From NCBI GenBank assembly GCA_947650285.1, contig CANTFL010000518.1:1-64000 (forward strand): DNA of 64,000 nucleotides, in the 5' to 3' direction. Below are positions 50,640-60,228 of this stretch, one piece after another. Source of the DNA: Hyaloperonospora brassicae. Taxonomy: Eukaryota; Oomycota; Peronosporomycetes; Peronosporales; Peronosporaceae. Position 1 is the stretch's first letter. The number at the start of each line of letters is the position of its first letter. Position numbers and translations under genes: made by a program. The notes below the pieces were generated by a model. It saw only the letters and a list, made by a program, of their open reading frames with translations, was not told where the DNA came from and made no database searches.

Positions 50640-51132
50640 TGTAGCGGGGCACACCCCTTGCGTGAACTTTACGCAAGGGTGGATTGTGCCTGACAAGCGT
50701 ACAGAGGGCAACCGAGGACTCGGTAGGTAAAACAGAACCCGACAATTTTACACAGCGCAATCGAGGAAGCGGTAGGTAAAACAGAACCCGATAGTTCTGT
50801 CTTGAGGGAAAGTAGAACTGTTTTTTTAATATGGTTATTACGTTAATAAATCATCTTTGACTTACTCTAACTATATTAAACTATCTTCTCCTATTAGTGT
50901 CCCTTGCTCACCACCCATTGCGCGCGTCCTGCAGCGATTGGTGGTTGCGTTGGTCAATGTACACCGTACATCAACATAGAAGTGGACACCTCCACGGACA
51001 TTATCGTTCGCGATAATAATCCGACAACATCACTATTTTTAAGTAATGTCGATTGGATAATATCGAAACCGATAATAATCATAAATTGATACTTTCGTAC
51101 CACTTTTTCTGTAACGGACTCGCCCCGTTACA
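50640..51132 (-). repeat. Element B 5' LTR (type Y, with 49-bp duplication)
   Basis: A 493-bp LTR. Compared with A's 444-bp Y LTR, the extra 49 bp are a tandem duplication: GGTAGGTAAAACAGAACCCG occurs near 50722 and again near 50771, offset 49 bp. It starts TGTAACGGGG at 51132 (minus) and ends GCTACA at 50640. The outer flank is AACCA (51133-51137). Confidence 0.9.
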
Positions 51133-51440
51133 AACCAATACAATTCTGATGTAACTTGAGCGGGAGGCGAAGCGAAAACGGAGCGGAGAGACAGGAGAGA
51201 ACGATGCGGAGAACACTTGCTAACTTGAGGGAGGATTCGAAGTGATTGATTTATAGGTCTTAACTCTGCCTACCCTAGACTACATCCAATCACATGGTGC
51301 ATCTAATTAACCTGATTTACACGCGCTCAATCATCCTACGCGTCTAATCATCTCTTAGGTAATTACCGACGTAAAACTATCTCGTAAGAACTACGCTTAA
51401 AGTTCGGATTGTACCGGTAATTCTTAATAAGTTCATAGAG
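51133..51440. other. No gene recognised
   Basis: Outer flank of B. No frame of note. In the reconstruction described under findings this is a stretch absent from the matching position at 53463, so it may be a small insertion. Confidence 0.4.
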
Positions 51441-51613
51441 GTCGTGCAGCTGTAGCGCTGCATAAATTTAGACAAGAGGGAGTGTAATGCACCACTATGA
51501 TGTGCGTCCATTGACGACAGGCACCATGCAACGCAATGCTCTCATATTAATTCATCTGCTTTAACCACCAGAGCCTAGACAATTCAATCACATCAATTTG
51601 GTCTAGCGGCGTT
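51441..51613. repeat. Inverted repeat, left arm
   Basis: About 173 bp (from GAGGTCGTGCAGCTGTAGCG to CAATTTGGTCTAGCGG) matching the reverse complement of 53288-53462 at roughly 90% by eye. The right arm runs directly into duplication copy 2. Confidence 0.9.
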
Positions 51614-51662
51614 TTGTTAAACAGTACTCGAATGTAAACGTACATTGTTCTGCAAGATAATA

Positions 51663-51742
51663 TGTGAAGTCCTTTTCATCATCATTTTAGGCGGGCAGGT
51701 GTGCCCCTAACAAAAGTGGGGTGTGGCCCTAGTCGTGGCCTA
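51663..51742 (+). repeat. GC-rich short repeat, copy 2 of 3
   Basis: TGTGAAGTCCTTTTCATCATC followed by GTGTGCCCCTAACAAAAGTGGGG and CCCTAGTCGTGGCC, as at 41127 and 62766 but with one unit fewer, and in different surroundings. Confidence 0.75.
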
Positions 51743-52358
51743 ACGAGAACTCGCTTTGTTATCCGCGCGCGGTACCGACCGAGAGACAGTATTAACCAGG
51801 TGTCTTTGTCTTCAAAATTAGAAAGACGTGTAGCAATTGCGCTTTGTCATTTTCTCTTACATGTCCCGGACGTGGTACTTATTTCTGAGGCCAAAGTAAC
51901 GACGGCAGGAAGCGCCTCGGGTATCCTCGAGGCAAAAAAAAGTGTCAATCAAGCGTAAGCAAAAGAAATCTTCTCATTGTTGAGCGCTGATCTTGACCTT
52001 ATGATATACAAGCTTTTAACCAGCCTTAGCACTCAGTAGAGGTCTTCTCCCGTGCCAAAATTGTCTCTTCGACCCGCTAAGAGTGCCACGGCCGATGTTT
52101 TGTTATAAATGCGCTCTTATTTACCTTTCCATGCGCGTTTGTGATCGTTGTGTTGGCACTCAGCAATTTGTTTCCATTACTCCACACTTGGCCATGAAGA
52201 TAAATTTATTGCACGACATCTGTAAAGCACATGGTCAAAGACAGTTTTTTTCGTACTCAGAAATTTATGCATATCTTATTACGAAGCACGCCGAAAGATT
52301 AAGTGGCGCTGATGTATCCCTGTCACTTAGCAAAGCCGTGAAGCTGCCGCCAGTTTGA
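51701..52358 (+). other. Two hypothetical ORFs inside the inverted-repeat spacer
   Basis: Frames at 51701-51958 (85 codons, LERRVAIALCHFLLHVPDVVL...) and 52083-52358 (91 codons, with CYKCALIYLSMRVCDRC and HDICKAHGQRQFFSYSEIYAYL). Their base composition looks more coding-like than the left half of the window, but I recognise no family. They could be exons of one captured host gene fragment. Confidence 0.25.
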
Positions 52359-52539
52359 AAATATAGTTCTCTCTGACCGACGAAGGCGCACCTCGACGTA
52401 TGGAGCGTCTCGTAGCCAATCGTATCCACAACCCGTTTTCGTAGGCCGCATAACTACGGATTTGATTGCGTATGGGGTTCAGGAAAGTTCGGACTTTTTG
52501 CTCTGAACATTTGTATAAACGCCACGATCAAAGAGTCTG

Positions 52540-53285
52540 TTCTATCTAGCGGATAGATTTCTTCTTGTAATCGTTCGCTGGGCGTGTAATAGAGTGGTAA
52601 TCACAAGATTTGTGTGATTATGACTCTCCACTTGCGATTAATGTTCGACTATAGAAGGAGTATTACGCTAATGTGCTTGTTTACTTACTCACATTGTGCA
52701 CTTTTCGGTAGGGCAGGTCGCACTCTTTCCGGAGGACTCGTATCGATGCTTAACTTGACTGCGTGTGGGATAGGTTGGGGATGGTATGGAAAGCTATACC
52801 CGACCACGGCATACTTGTAGTATACTTGATATGAATAAATAAATCATATCAAGCATACCAAATCTTTATAAGTATACTTGTAGTATACTTGATATGAATA
52901 AATAAAGCATATCAAGTATACCAAATCATTATAAGAATACTTGTAGTATACTTGATATGAATAAATTTATTATATCGAGTATACCAAATCATTATAAGTC
53001 TACTACGGTAGTATACCGTGGTCGTGTATAGCTTTCCAAACGATCCCCAACCCATCCTACACACGGTCAAGTTAAGCATCGATACGAATCCTCCGGAAAG
53101 AGTGCGACCTGCCCTACCGAAAAGTGCACAATGTGAGGAAGTAAACAAGCACATTAGCGTAGTACTCCTTCTATAGTCGAACATTAATCGCAAGTGGAGA
53201 GTCATAATCACACAAATCTTGTGATTACCACTCTATTACAGGCGCAGCGAACGATCACAAGAAGAAATCTGTCCGCTAGATAGAA
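52540..53285. mobile_element. Fold-back element with long inverted arms
   Basis: Arms of about 270 bp (52540-52811 and 53010-53285) are near-perfect inverted copies, starting TTCTATCTAGCGGA on the left and its complement on the right. Each arm includes an R block (52621-52811 minus, 53005-53205 plus). The loop is three 63-bp tandem units (52813-53001). No transposase frame is present and no clear target duplication is seen, so it is a non-autonomous or rearrangement-derived structure. Confidence 0.85.
52813..53001 (+). repeat. Three 63-bp tandem units, each internally palindromic
   Basis: Units start ACTTGTAGTATACTTGATAT at 52813, 52876 and 52939. Within each, AGTATACTTGATAT is mirrored by ATATCAAGTATACC-like sequence about 20 bp on, so each unit can form its own hairpin. 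Confidence 0.95.
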
Positions 53286-53287
53286 GG

Positions 53288-53462
53288 CCCCACTAAACCA
53301 AATTGCTGTGATTGAATTATCTAGGCTCTGGTGGTTAAAGGAGATGAATTCATATGAGAGCATTGCGTTGCATGGTGCCTGTCATCAATGGACGCACATC
53401 ATAGTGTTGCATTGCTCTCTCGCTTGTCTAAATTTATTCAGCGCTACAGCTGCACGACCTCT
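53288..53462. repeat. Inverted repeat, right arm
   Basis: Reverse complement of 51441-51613. It begins two bases after the fold-back element and ends at CAGCTGCACGACCTC, where duplication copy 2 follows within about ten bases. Confidence 0.9.
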
Positions 53463-53472
53463 TAGAATTGAC

Positions 53473-54721
53473 ACGGTTGCTACTTGGTCCACTGTGAGAA
53501 TATTGTACTAATTACACTTGTTGTGTTTTTTCTGAAGCCAGGGTCATGTTGATGTATTTTCCAGTGACGGAAGACGGCTGTTTTTTGGCTTTTCCTTTCA
53601 TCTATAGTGCGCAACGACGTTTTTCATAAGCGTCTGATTATAATTGTCCCCAGCGTCGACACAATTGTATTTTTCTGCGGCCACTTAGCTCAGCAGTAAC
53701 CCGCGGCCATCGTCTACGCAATTCGATGCCCCACTCGCACTATCTTGTGAGAATGAGTTCACCTTTCTGCTTGGTAAACTTACGGTACGACAAGTCCGGG
53801 TTTATGCATTTAATGTATTGTTCTTATAGCGCTGGCTGCGTTCGCTCAAGCACATAATAAAAGATTTTCTTCCATGGCACTTAAACCTTGTTTCGATTTC
53901 TACCTTCTGGCATTTATTCACGATGTGCAAGCAGAAGCCTTCGGTCGGCTCTCAACGAAAACTCGCCTCACCGAAGACCTGGTGCAAGCGAGATCTGCCA
54001 TAGATGGTGGATCTGCTTCGACACACAGCCATTTAGCAAATATGAAACCTCGGTCCAGTTTTCACCAAAGACCTAGACAGCTTCACGCAGGATCTAATCT
54101 CCTTCTGGCGTAAACATTTAGCGCGTGTTTCCCGCGTTTAGCGCTGTCTGGTACCGAGTGAGACAATGATCTGCTGCTCTTCATGGCACTGGCATGCGGT
54201 GTGAAGTTTCGGGCCACTTCTTCTCCAGTTTCGGGCTTTTTTCCCGTGGCCAACCGTCGAAGCGCTGTGTCTTCCTCTTTCGTCCACGCGCCAAGCCGTA
54301 ACGTCGAAGAATCGTGCAAGTCATACCACAATTAGCACGCAATACCTGAACGTTCAATTGGAAACTTTCTCGACTTGCGCGCCTCCTGCCACGCGCGAAG
54401 TTTGTTCCACGTTTGCAGTTGTATATCCACGTTAGCGACGTGTGTCATGTAGAAATCTTCGGCAAAGTCCACGACGACTTTACGCTCTTTACTCGTGAAA
54501 ATCGCTGAGGGCCCGGCTACAAACGACTCGAGACTGTGAGCACGTAGTCACTTAGATGTCGTTGCCAATGCCGATGGTCAGATCTTGGCATCGTACCATT
54601 GGAATGTGTACCGTCTTCGAATCGGTAGAGACTCCAGAAGGCATTGCCCGTTTCATTACCGCCCTGGATAAGATGGATTGATAAGATCTCGTGCATAATT
54701 GCATTTACTGTTTAAGATAGA
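53473..54721 (+). repeat. Segmental duplication, copy 2 (left part)
   Basis: GGTTGCTACTTGG onward matches 39831 onward with about a dozen differences in 1.25 kb. It is interrupted at ATAGA (54717-54721) by element C and resumes at 62707. It carries the same weak minus-strand frame (54083-54331) as copy 1. Confidence 0.92.
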
Positions 54722-55111
54722 TGTAACGGGGAAGCCCGTTACATGGAATTGTCACTTAAAGGAAAGTGACAATAAAGAATATGAAGTTGAATATTCTTTG
54801 AACAATATCACCAAAGTGGTGATATTGAAGGGTCGACCAAAGAGTCTGTTCATTGGTTAATATCTTGATGATATCAATCCACCAATCGCCGCAAGACGCG
54901 TGCAATGAGTGGTGACGAGACGTCGCCATACACTCAGTTATATTAGCATAATTAAGTTAAGTCAAACAAAGAGATAGTAGTTAAAGGCTTGATTATATTA
55001 ATAAAACGGTTCTGCTTTTCCCTTATCTATGCCATCTCGCTTGCCTTGTGTACGTCTGTCGGAGCACCGATACCCATGCGTTAAGTTCAGGCATGGGTGT
55101 GCCCCATTACA
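54722..55111 (+). repeat. Element C 5' LTR (family Z)
   Basis: 390 bp, TGTAACGGGG...CCCCATTACA. Same structure as 62317-62706 with about 8% differences. Its last hairpin reads CCCATGC/GCATGGG where the 3' LTR has CCCTTGC/GCAAGGG, a base-pair-preserving change. Confidence 0.94.
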
Positions 55112-55113
55112 TC

Positions 55114-55132
55114 TGGAAGCACTTTGTAGTCC
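55114..55132 (+). promoter_or_regulatory. Element C primer-binding site
   Basis: TGGAAGCACTTTGTAGTCC, two bases after the LTR, differing from A and B by two substitutions. Confidence 0.8.
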
Positions 55133-55155
55133 TTCCAAGGTCCACAACATCCCAC

Positions 55156-56346
55156 ATGAACATGTTGGATGATGAAGAGACCTTTCACGCCACGCGTGAA
55201 GGGTTTACCCATTTGAGTGACATCGAATGGGGTGCGGTAGAACGAATGAGTTCTACCGTAGGCGAGCTCGCCATTAGCGCCATGTTGGAGTCTCTAGACA
55301 GAGTTCAACAACATGCCGCTATCGCCTAGTTCATTCAAAATGAACTTGCCATCGAGAGGTAGAAAGTAGCCTTGCTTCACCAGCAAGGCTCTCAACAGGC
55401 CGAGCAGTTGAGAGAACTCGGTGCTCAACAGACAGAGCTGTTGAGACAGCAGCAATTCCATGCTGCTGTGGGCGGGACGGCGCATGCGCGACGTCCCGAG
55501 GACATGTAGGTTGACATCTACAAGTACAGTGGAGTCCCGGAAGACTCCCTGTTACTATGATTTGTCGAACTCGACAGAGGCTCAAGGGCTGGTCGCGTCG
55601 AAGATTAGCAAATGAAACTCACATTTGCTCAAACCCACTTAGCAGGGCGTGCCAAAACTTGGTCCCTGGGGCTATAGAGTAGCGACCCAATGTGTTTAGG
55701 TCGCTAGATGAATTCAAGTCCCGGCTCAGACAAACGTTTGAGCCGCCACGGGCTGAGTTCAGGGCTCGTTCAGAGCTCCTGAAACTCAAGCAGGGTAAGC
55801 GTGATGTGCACGCTTACGCACAACATATACGACTCTTTGCGAGTAGTATAACTGCTAACGCAGTCCATGAACACACGTTGATTACGGTGTTCATGCAAGG
55901 GCTCGCAGAGGGGCCCGTCAGGAGCCATCTGTTCCGCCTTGAGCTGAATACGCTGGAAGATGCGATATCAGCCGCGGAACAGGAAGACTTTAGCATGGGA
56001 CAGGCTCATGCTAGCTCATACTCTTATCGTCCACCGAGACGACAAGAGATCGGAGGTCCGGAACCAATGGACCTCTGTTATGTTGAGAGCGAGAGACCCC
56101 GCTCTTCGAACAACAAGCGATTGCAGAGGTGCAATCGCGTTCAGAATTTAGGACACTACGCATATGAGTGTAGTGCTCCACGCCCAGTACCAAACAATGC
56201 GTAGCAAAATGGTCGTTCATTTGCCAAAGGGGGCAATGGGCGTGGGTCCAGCGCTGTTGAGAAGCCGCAACAGCGAGACGGACCATCAAAAAATGGTCGA
56301 GGTCAGTAGGGGCGGAGCGCCCTACTGATCCAGCAACCTCGAGAAA
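55156..56346 (+). pseudogene. gag: Element C gag
   Basis: Starts MNMLDDEETFHATREGFTHL and keeps Trp (DIEWGAV) where A and B have a stop. Other stops follow (after HAAIA, 55327-55329, and later). The core frame 55692-56204 has FKSRLRQTFEPPRAEFRARS and SAAEQEDFS. The knuckle is CNRVQNLGHYAYEC: the second Cys has become Val, a different lesion from A and B. A frameshift near 55690 separates the two parts. Confidence 0.82.
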
Positions 56347-56359
56347 ATTTGCAGATCTC

Positions 56360-57202
56360 TTGACGAAAGTTGCTCAAGATACACAATTGTTGTGTGTCTC
56401 TGCACCTGGTGATGACGTTTCGCTCATCACCTTGAAGGTAACAGCGACAGATGATTTGTCGCTTCGTGCCCTAGTAGACTGTGGGGCGTCGAACAACTTT
56501 GTTCGACGCCAGTCACTGGACGATCGTAGACTCAAGTTCGTTGAGTGCGACATTCCCCTCACGAGAATGACGGTGCGCCTTGCTACAGGCGCATCGATTA
56601 CCGTTAAGAAACGTGTAGTAGGAATCCACTACACGTTGGAGAACGAACAGTACGATGATGACTTCATCGTATTAGATCTGGATGACAAATTTGATGTCAT
56701 CCTGGGATTACCTTGGCTCAGAAAGTACGAGCCAAGGGTGATCTGGCCGCATCGATCCGTGAAGATGCCTGCCGCTTGGGCATCAGATGGCCATCTGATG
56801 AACATCTTGGAGCATCCACAAGCGTGTGGATGTTCTGCGAGTGAGTGCGATGGCCTCACTTGCGGTACGGTCGTTAGCACGACTGCACAAGATCACAGTC
56901 TAGTTGATCACTACACTGTGGAGCAAGCTCCCGGCGGCTGTACAGATGTACAGGCTGCGCCGAAGGTCTACCACTCGAATAAGTCGAGTGGACCGGGACA
57001 TGGATGCATGCCTAGTGGGCAGCATCTTAGAAGAAAGAAATCTGTTGCCCCCAAGGGGCAACATGAAAATCCTAGGTCGACTGTAGATTCAACCGTAGAG
57101 GATCGGTGCCTGACTGTGGTTGCACAGCCACAGTCAGAAGACGTCGAAGGAATAAGTCCCCACGTTCGAGGAAGGAATTCCTTCCTCTCGAGTTACATGT
57201 AG
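56360..57202 (+). CDS. Element C aspartic protease region
   Basis: 280 open codons with LVDCGASNNFV (Asp codon 56477-56479) and DVILGLPWLRKYEPRV. It is collinear with B's 293-codon frame. It ends early in a shifted tail (RGRNSFLSSYM), so the join to RT is lost. Confidence 0.82.
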   Translation: MTKVAQDTQLLCVSAPGDDVSLITLKVTATDDLSLRALVDCGASNNFVRRQSLDDRRLKFVECDIPLTRMTVRLATGASITVKKRVVGIHYTLENEQYDDDFIVLDLDDKFDVILGLPWLRKYEPRVIWPHRSVKMPAAWASDGHLMNILEHPQACGCSASECDGLTCGTVVSTTAQDHSLVDHYTVEQAPGGCTDVQAAPKVYHSNKSSGPGHGCMPSGQHLRRKKSVAPKGQHENPRSTVDSTVEDRCLTVVAQPQSEDVEGISPHVRGRNSFLSSYM

Positions 57203-57258
57203 ATAGAACAGCCTCTGAACAAGCTGTGGAAGCAAGTTACTAGGAATAAACCGAGACG

Positions 57259-59100
57259 TTGAATGTCTTGGTCAATGACGGATCAAAGGTAGGCGCTTAT
57301 AAACTTGATCTGATTGTGCCTCCGAAGTTAACTTCGGAGATAACTCAGTTGCCAACGCTGGAACCGAAACGGTTCTTGCGTGATCTGCGTAGTGGCAAAG
57401 TCAAGCAGATTTGCATGCTCGTCATATATGATGAGTATGTGGCCGATATTCGGTCGGCAACAGTATTTGCTGAGAAAGAACGGGTTCTCAGCAGCTCATC
57501 GATGGACGAAAGTGTCCTCGATGAGAAGACTCGGATTGAGCGTTACACGTCTCAATCCTGGGAGTCACTTCAGGCAAATTCTTTGTATAAGGATTTGATC
57601 GAATTCAAGGATGCATTCCCTGAATACGTACCGTGCGAGTTGCCTAAGGACGAAGGCGCTCGACACGAAATCGAGCTCAAACCGGGCTCGGAGTACTGTG
57701 TCATGAAGCAGTGGCCACTGCCTCGTGAACAAGTACTAGCGATCGACAAATTCTTTGCCGATCGCTTAGCAGCGGGCCATGTGAAGGAATCAACTTTACC
57801 TCACAGCTCTCCGACCTTCTGTGTGCGAAAGGCCACAGCAGGATGGAGGATAGTGCACGCATTCAGCAATTTGAATGCTGCAACGGTACCGGCTCAGACG
57901 CCGATATCGAGGAAGGACGTGATCATAGATGGTATGTCAAAGAGTACCATCTTCTCGTCCATGGATCTGATGGATGGATTCTATCAGACCCTCATGCGTG
58001 AACGGGACGTCCCGTCCGGAGCAGTGAGTACCCTAGAGGGATGCTGTGGGAGTGGCTAGTGATGCCACAGGGGCTGAGTAACGCCCCTGCAACATTCAAC
58101 AGATGGGTAACAAATCTGTTGAGACCAGTGCGGGACTTCGCACCGAGTTACTTCGACGATGTGGTCGCCCATAGTCGGGCTATGGACGGAAAGACGGACG
58201 TTGAAGTTCACAGAAATCACGTTTGTCAGGTTCTTCAACTGATGCGCAAGTATAAGTTAAATGCCAATCTTAAGAAGTTTATCTTTGCGGCTAGCGAAAT
58301 AACACTTCTTGGTTGCATCGTGGGTAAACACGGTGTACTCCCTGATCCCGAAAATATCAAGGCAATCACCGACTGGCCAATCCCAGTCGATGTCAAGGGA
58401 CTAAGGAAGTTCCTTGGGCTAGCGGCGTACTTGAACAAGTACTCGCGCAACTATGCTGAAATGACTGTGCATCTTTCTTGGTTACTCAAGAAAAATGTGA
58501 AGTGGTCGTGGAACGCTGAATGCCTGCGTTCTTTTGAAGGTATCAAGAGAAGCTTGATGCAATCGCCGATACTGGAGATTGCAGATCAAGACAGATCATT
58601 TTATGTGGTCTGTGACGCCATCGATTCTGCGATCGGCTGCGCGTGAATGCAGTTTGACACAGATGGCGCGGGGCGCGTCATCTTGTACCATCGCGCGTCA
58701 GCTGCAAGCATCTGAGAGTAATTATACAGTGCATGAGAAGGAACTCCTTGCCATGAAGTATGCACTGGCTAAGTGCCGCGTCTATCTCTTATGAGATAGA
58801 CCAGGCGTTGTCTATACGGACCACGCGTCATTAAGCACGCCCGTAAACATCCCACACCTCTCACATCGCATGGCGAGGTGGCTGTCCTTCTTCGCGGAGT
58901 ACAACTTCTCCGTGGTATGTAAACCAGGACGACTCAATGTCGTCGCGGATGCTCTTTCGCGCCGGCCCGATTTCGAGCCGGACGCACAAATCAACAGTGA
59001 GGATAAGCCCACTGTTGCGACACTGTCAGTCAGTGTCCCGTCGTCAAGTTTACTTGACGACGTACGAATGGCATACGCAGAAGATAAGGATCTTCTGTGA
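57259..59100 (+). pseudogene. pol: Element C reverse transcriptase and RNase H
   Basis: Frame 1 (57259-58059) has YCVMKQWPLPREQ, HSSPTFCVRKATAGW and SSMDLMDGFYQ, and ends VSTLEGCCGSG after the one-base loss shared with B. Frame 2 (58041-58646) has MPQGLSNAPATFNRW, YFDDVV (58149-58160) and FLGLAAYLNKYSRNYA, and stops at TGA 58644-58646 in RNase H, also shared with B. Later parts (VHEKELLAMKYAL, RMARWLSFFAEYN, VVADALSRRPDF) are in other frames, with an extra base near 58692 private to C. Confidence 0.9.
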
Positions 59101-59103
59101 TTA

Positions 59104-60075
59104 ATGGATCATCTGGTGAATCCATCCAGTAAATCCATGAGGGATTTACCGGCTTTGTACCGATCCTCATCGGATCGGTATAGTACACGCAACGGATTGC
59201 TGTACTATACAGCTGTTGCCGACGACACGCCCCGTGTCGTTGTACCAGCTCATCATGATTTGCGTTTGCGCATCATGTATGAGTGTCACGATGCCCCAAC
59301 AGGCGGCCATCGTGGTAGAGGAAAGACTTACCTCACGGTAAGTCGTGACTTATACTGGCCACGCCAGTATCAGTTCACGCGCAAGTACATACGTGCTTGC
59401 GAGGTTTGCCAACGGATGAAGCCTAGTCCTTCATTTCGTGCGACATTGCAGCCTCTGTCTGTTCCGACAGAGTGCTAGCAGTCCGTTTCAATGGACTTCG
59501 TCTTCGGGTTTCCCGAAGACGCTCACAAGAATAATGGTATTCTTGTGTTTGTTGACCGATTCAGCAAGATGGTCCATCTTGCTGCTGTCCCTGAGTCAAT
59601 CAAGGCTCAATGTTGTGCTCGTGTCTTTCTAGACACGGTCTTTAGACTCCACGGGTTACCCCGTGAACTCGTATCCGACCGTGACCCTCGGTTCACGGTG
59701 GCATACTGGCAAACCGTGTTCCGTACTCTCGGAACACGATTGAAGATGTCTACTTCTGACTATCCGAAAACAGGTGGTCAGACGGAACGTGCGAACCGTG
59801 TCCTCGAAGAGATCCTTCGAGGATATGTCCACTCGTTTCCGAGTTGGAGCGAATTCCTACCCATGGTGGAATTCGCTATCAATATTTCGGTGCATACTTC
59901 CACACAGCACACACCGTTTTACGTGAATGGCCTACGCCAACCACATGTACCATCCCTTCTAGAGTGTGACTCTTCGATAAGAAAGGGAGGGACTCGCTCG
60001 AGCAAAAACCGTTTTGGCTCTTGCTCATCACGTGTCGACGCTAACGTCGTCACGTATGATGCCGATGTCGATTAA
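59104..60075 (+). pseudogene. Element C integrase
   Basis: Zinc-binding HDAPTGGHRG...RACEVCQR is complete. A TAG (59476-59478) interrupts just before the core. The core then runs open: MDFVFGF (Asp 59494-59496), SDRDPRF (Asp 59677-59679), GGQTERAN (Glu 59785-59787), WSEFLPMVEFAI, and into the acidic segment RVDANVVTYDADVD. It stops at a TAA at 60073-60075 where A reads CAG. Confidence 0.88.
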
Positions 60076-60228
60076 GTCGACATCGATGAAGAATATCACC
60101 TCAATAATAGCGACAACGCTATTATTGACTCGGATGATGATGACGATGCTGGTATATTCAGCATCGCCAACGATTATGTCAGCGAGGAAGAAGACAACCT
60201 CGCTGAAGAAGAGAACAGTCTCTTAGCA

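Larger units (their letters stand above)
42782..51132 (-). mobile_element. Chromovirus-type Ty3/gypsy element B (chimeric, inactive)
   Basis: Same gene order as A, on the minus strand. The 5' LTR is Y type and the 3' LTR is X type, the reverse of A. Gag and everything from about 45.7 kb to 44.06 kb are nearly identical to A. The pol region is nearly identical to C, including a shared frameshift and a shared stop. The inner flank GCGAG (42777-42781) is the reverse complement of A's left flank CTCGC. Confidence 0.92.

Noticed and set aside
52813..53001. CRISPR-like array
   Set aside because: Three contiguous 63-bp units with no spacers, in eukaryotic repeat DNA, centred in a fold-back element.
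52690..53130. 5S rRNA gene or 5S-derived SINE in the R block (GTCAAGTTAAGCATCGAT resembles the 5S A-box region)
   Set aside because: The rest of the block lacks the downstream 5S control box and does not fold into the 5S three-arm shape; similarity is limited to about 18 bases.
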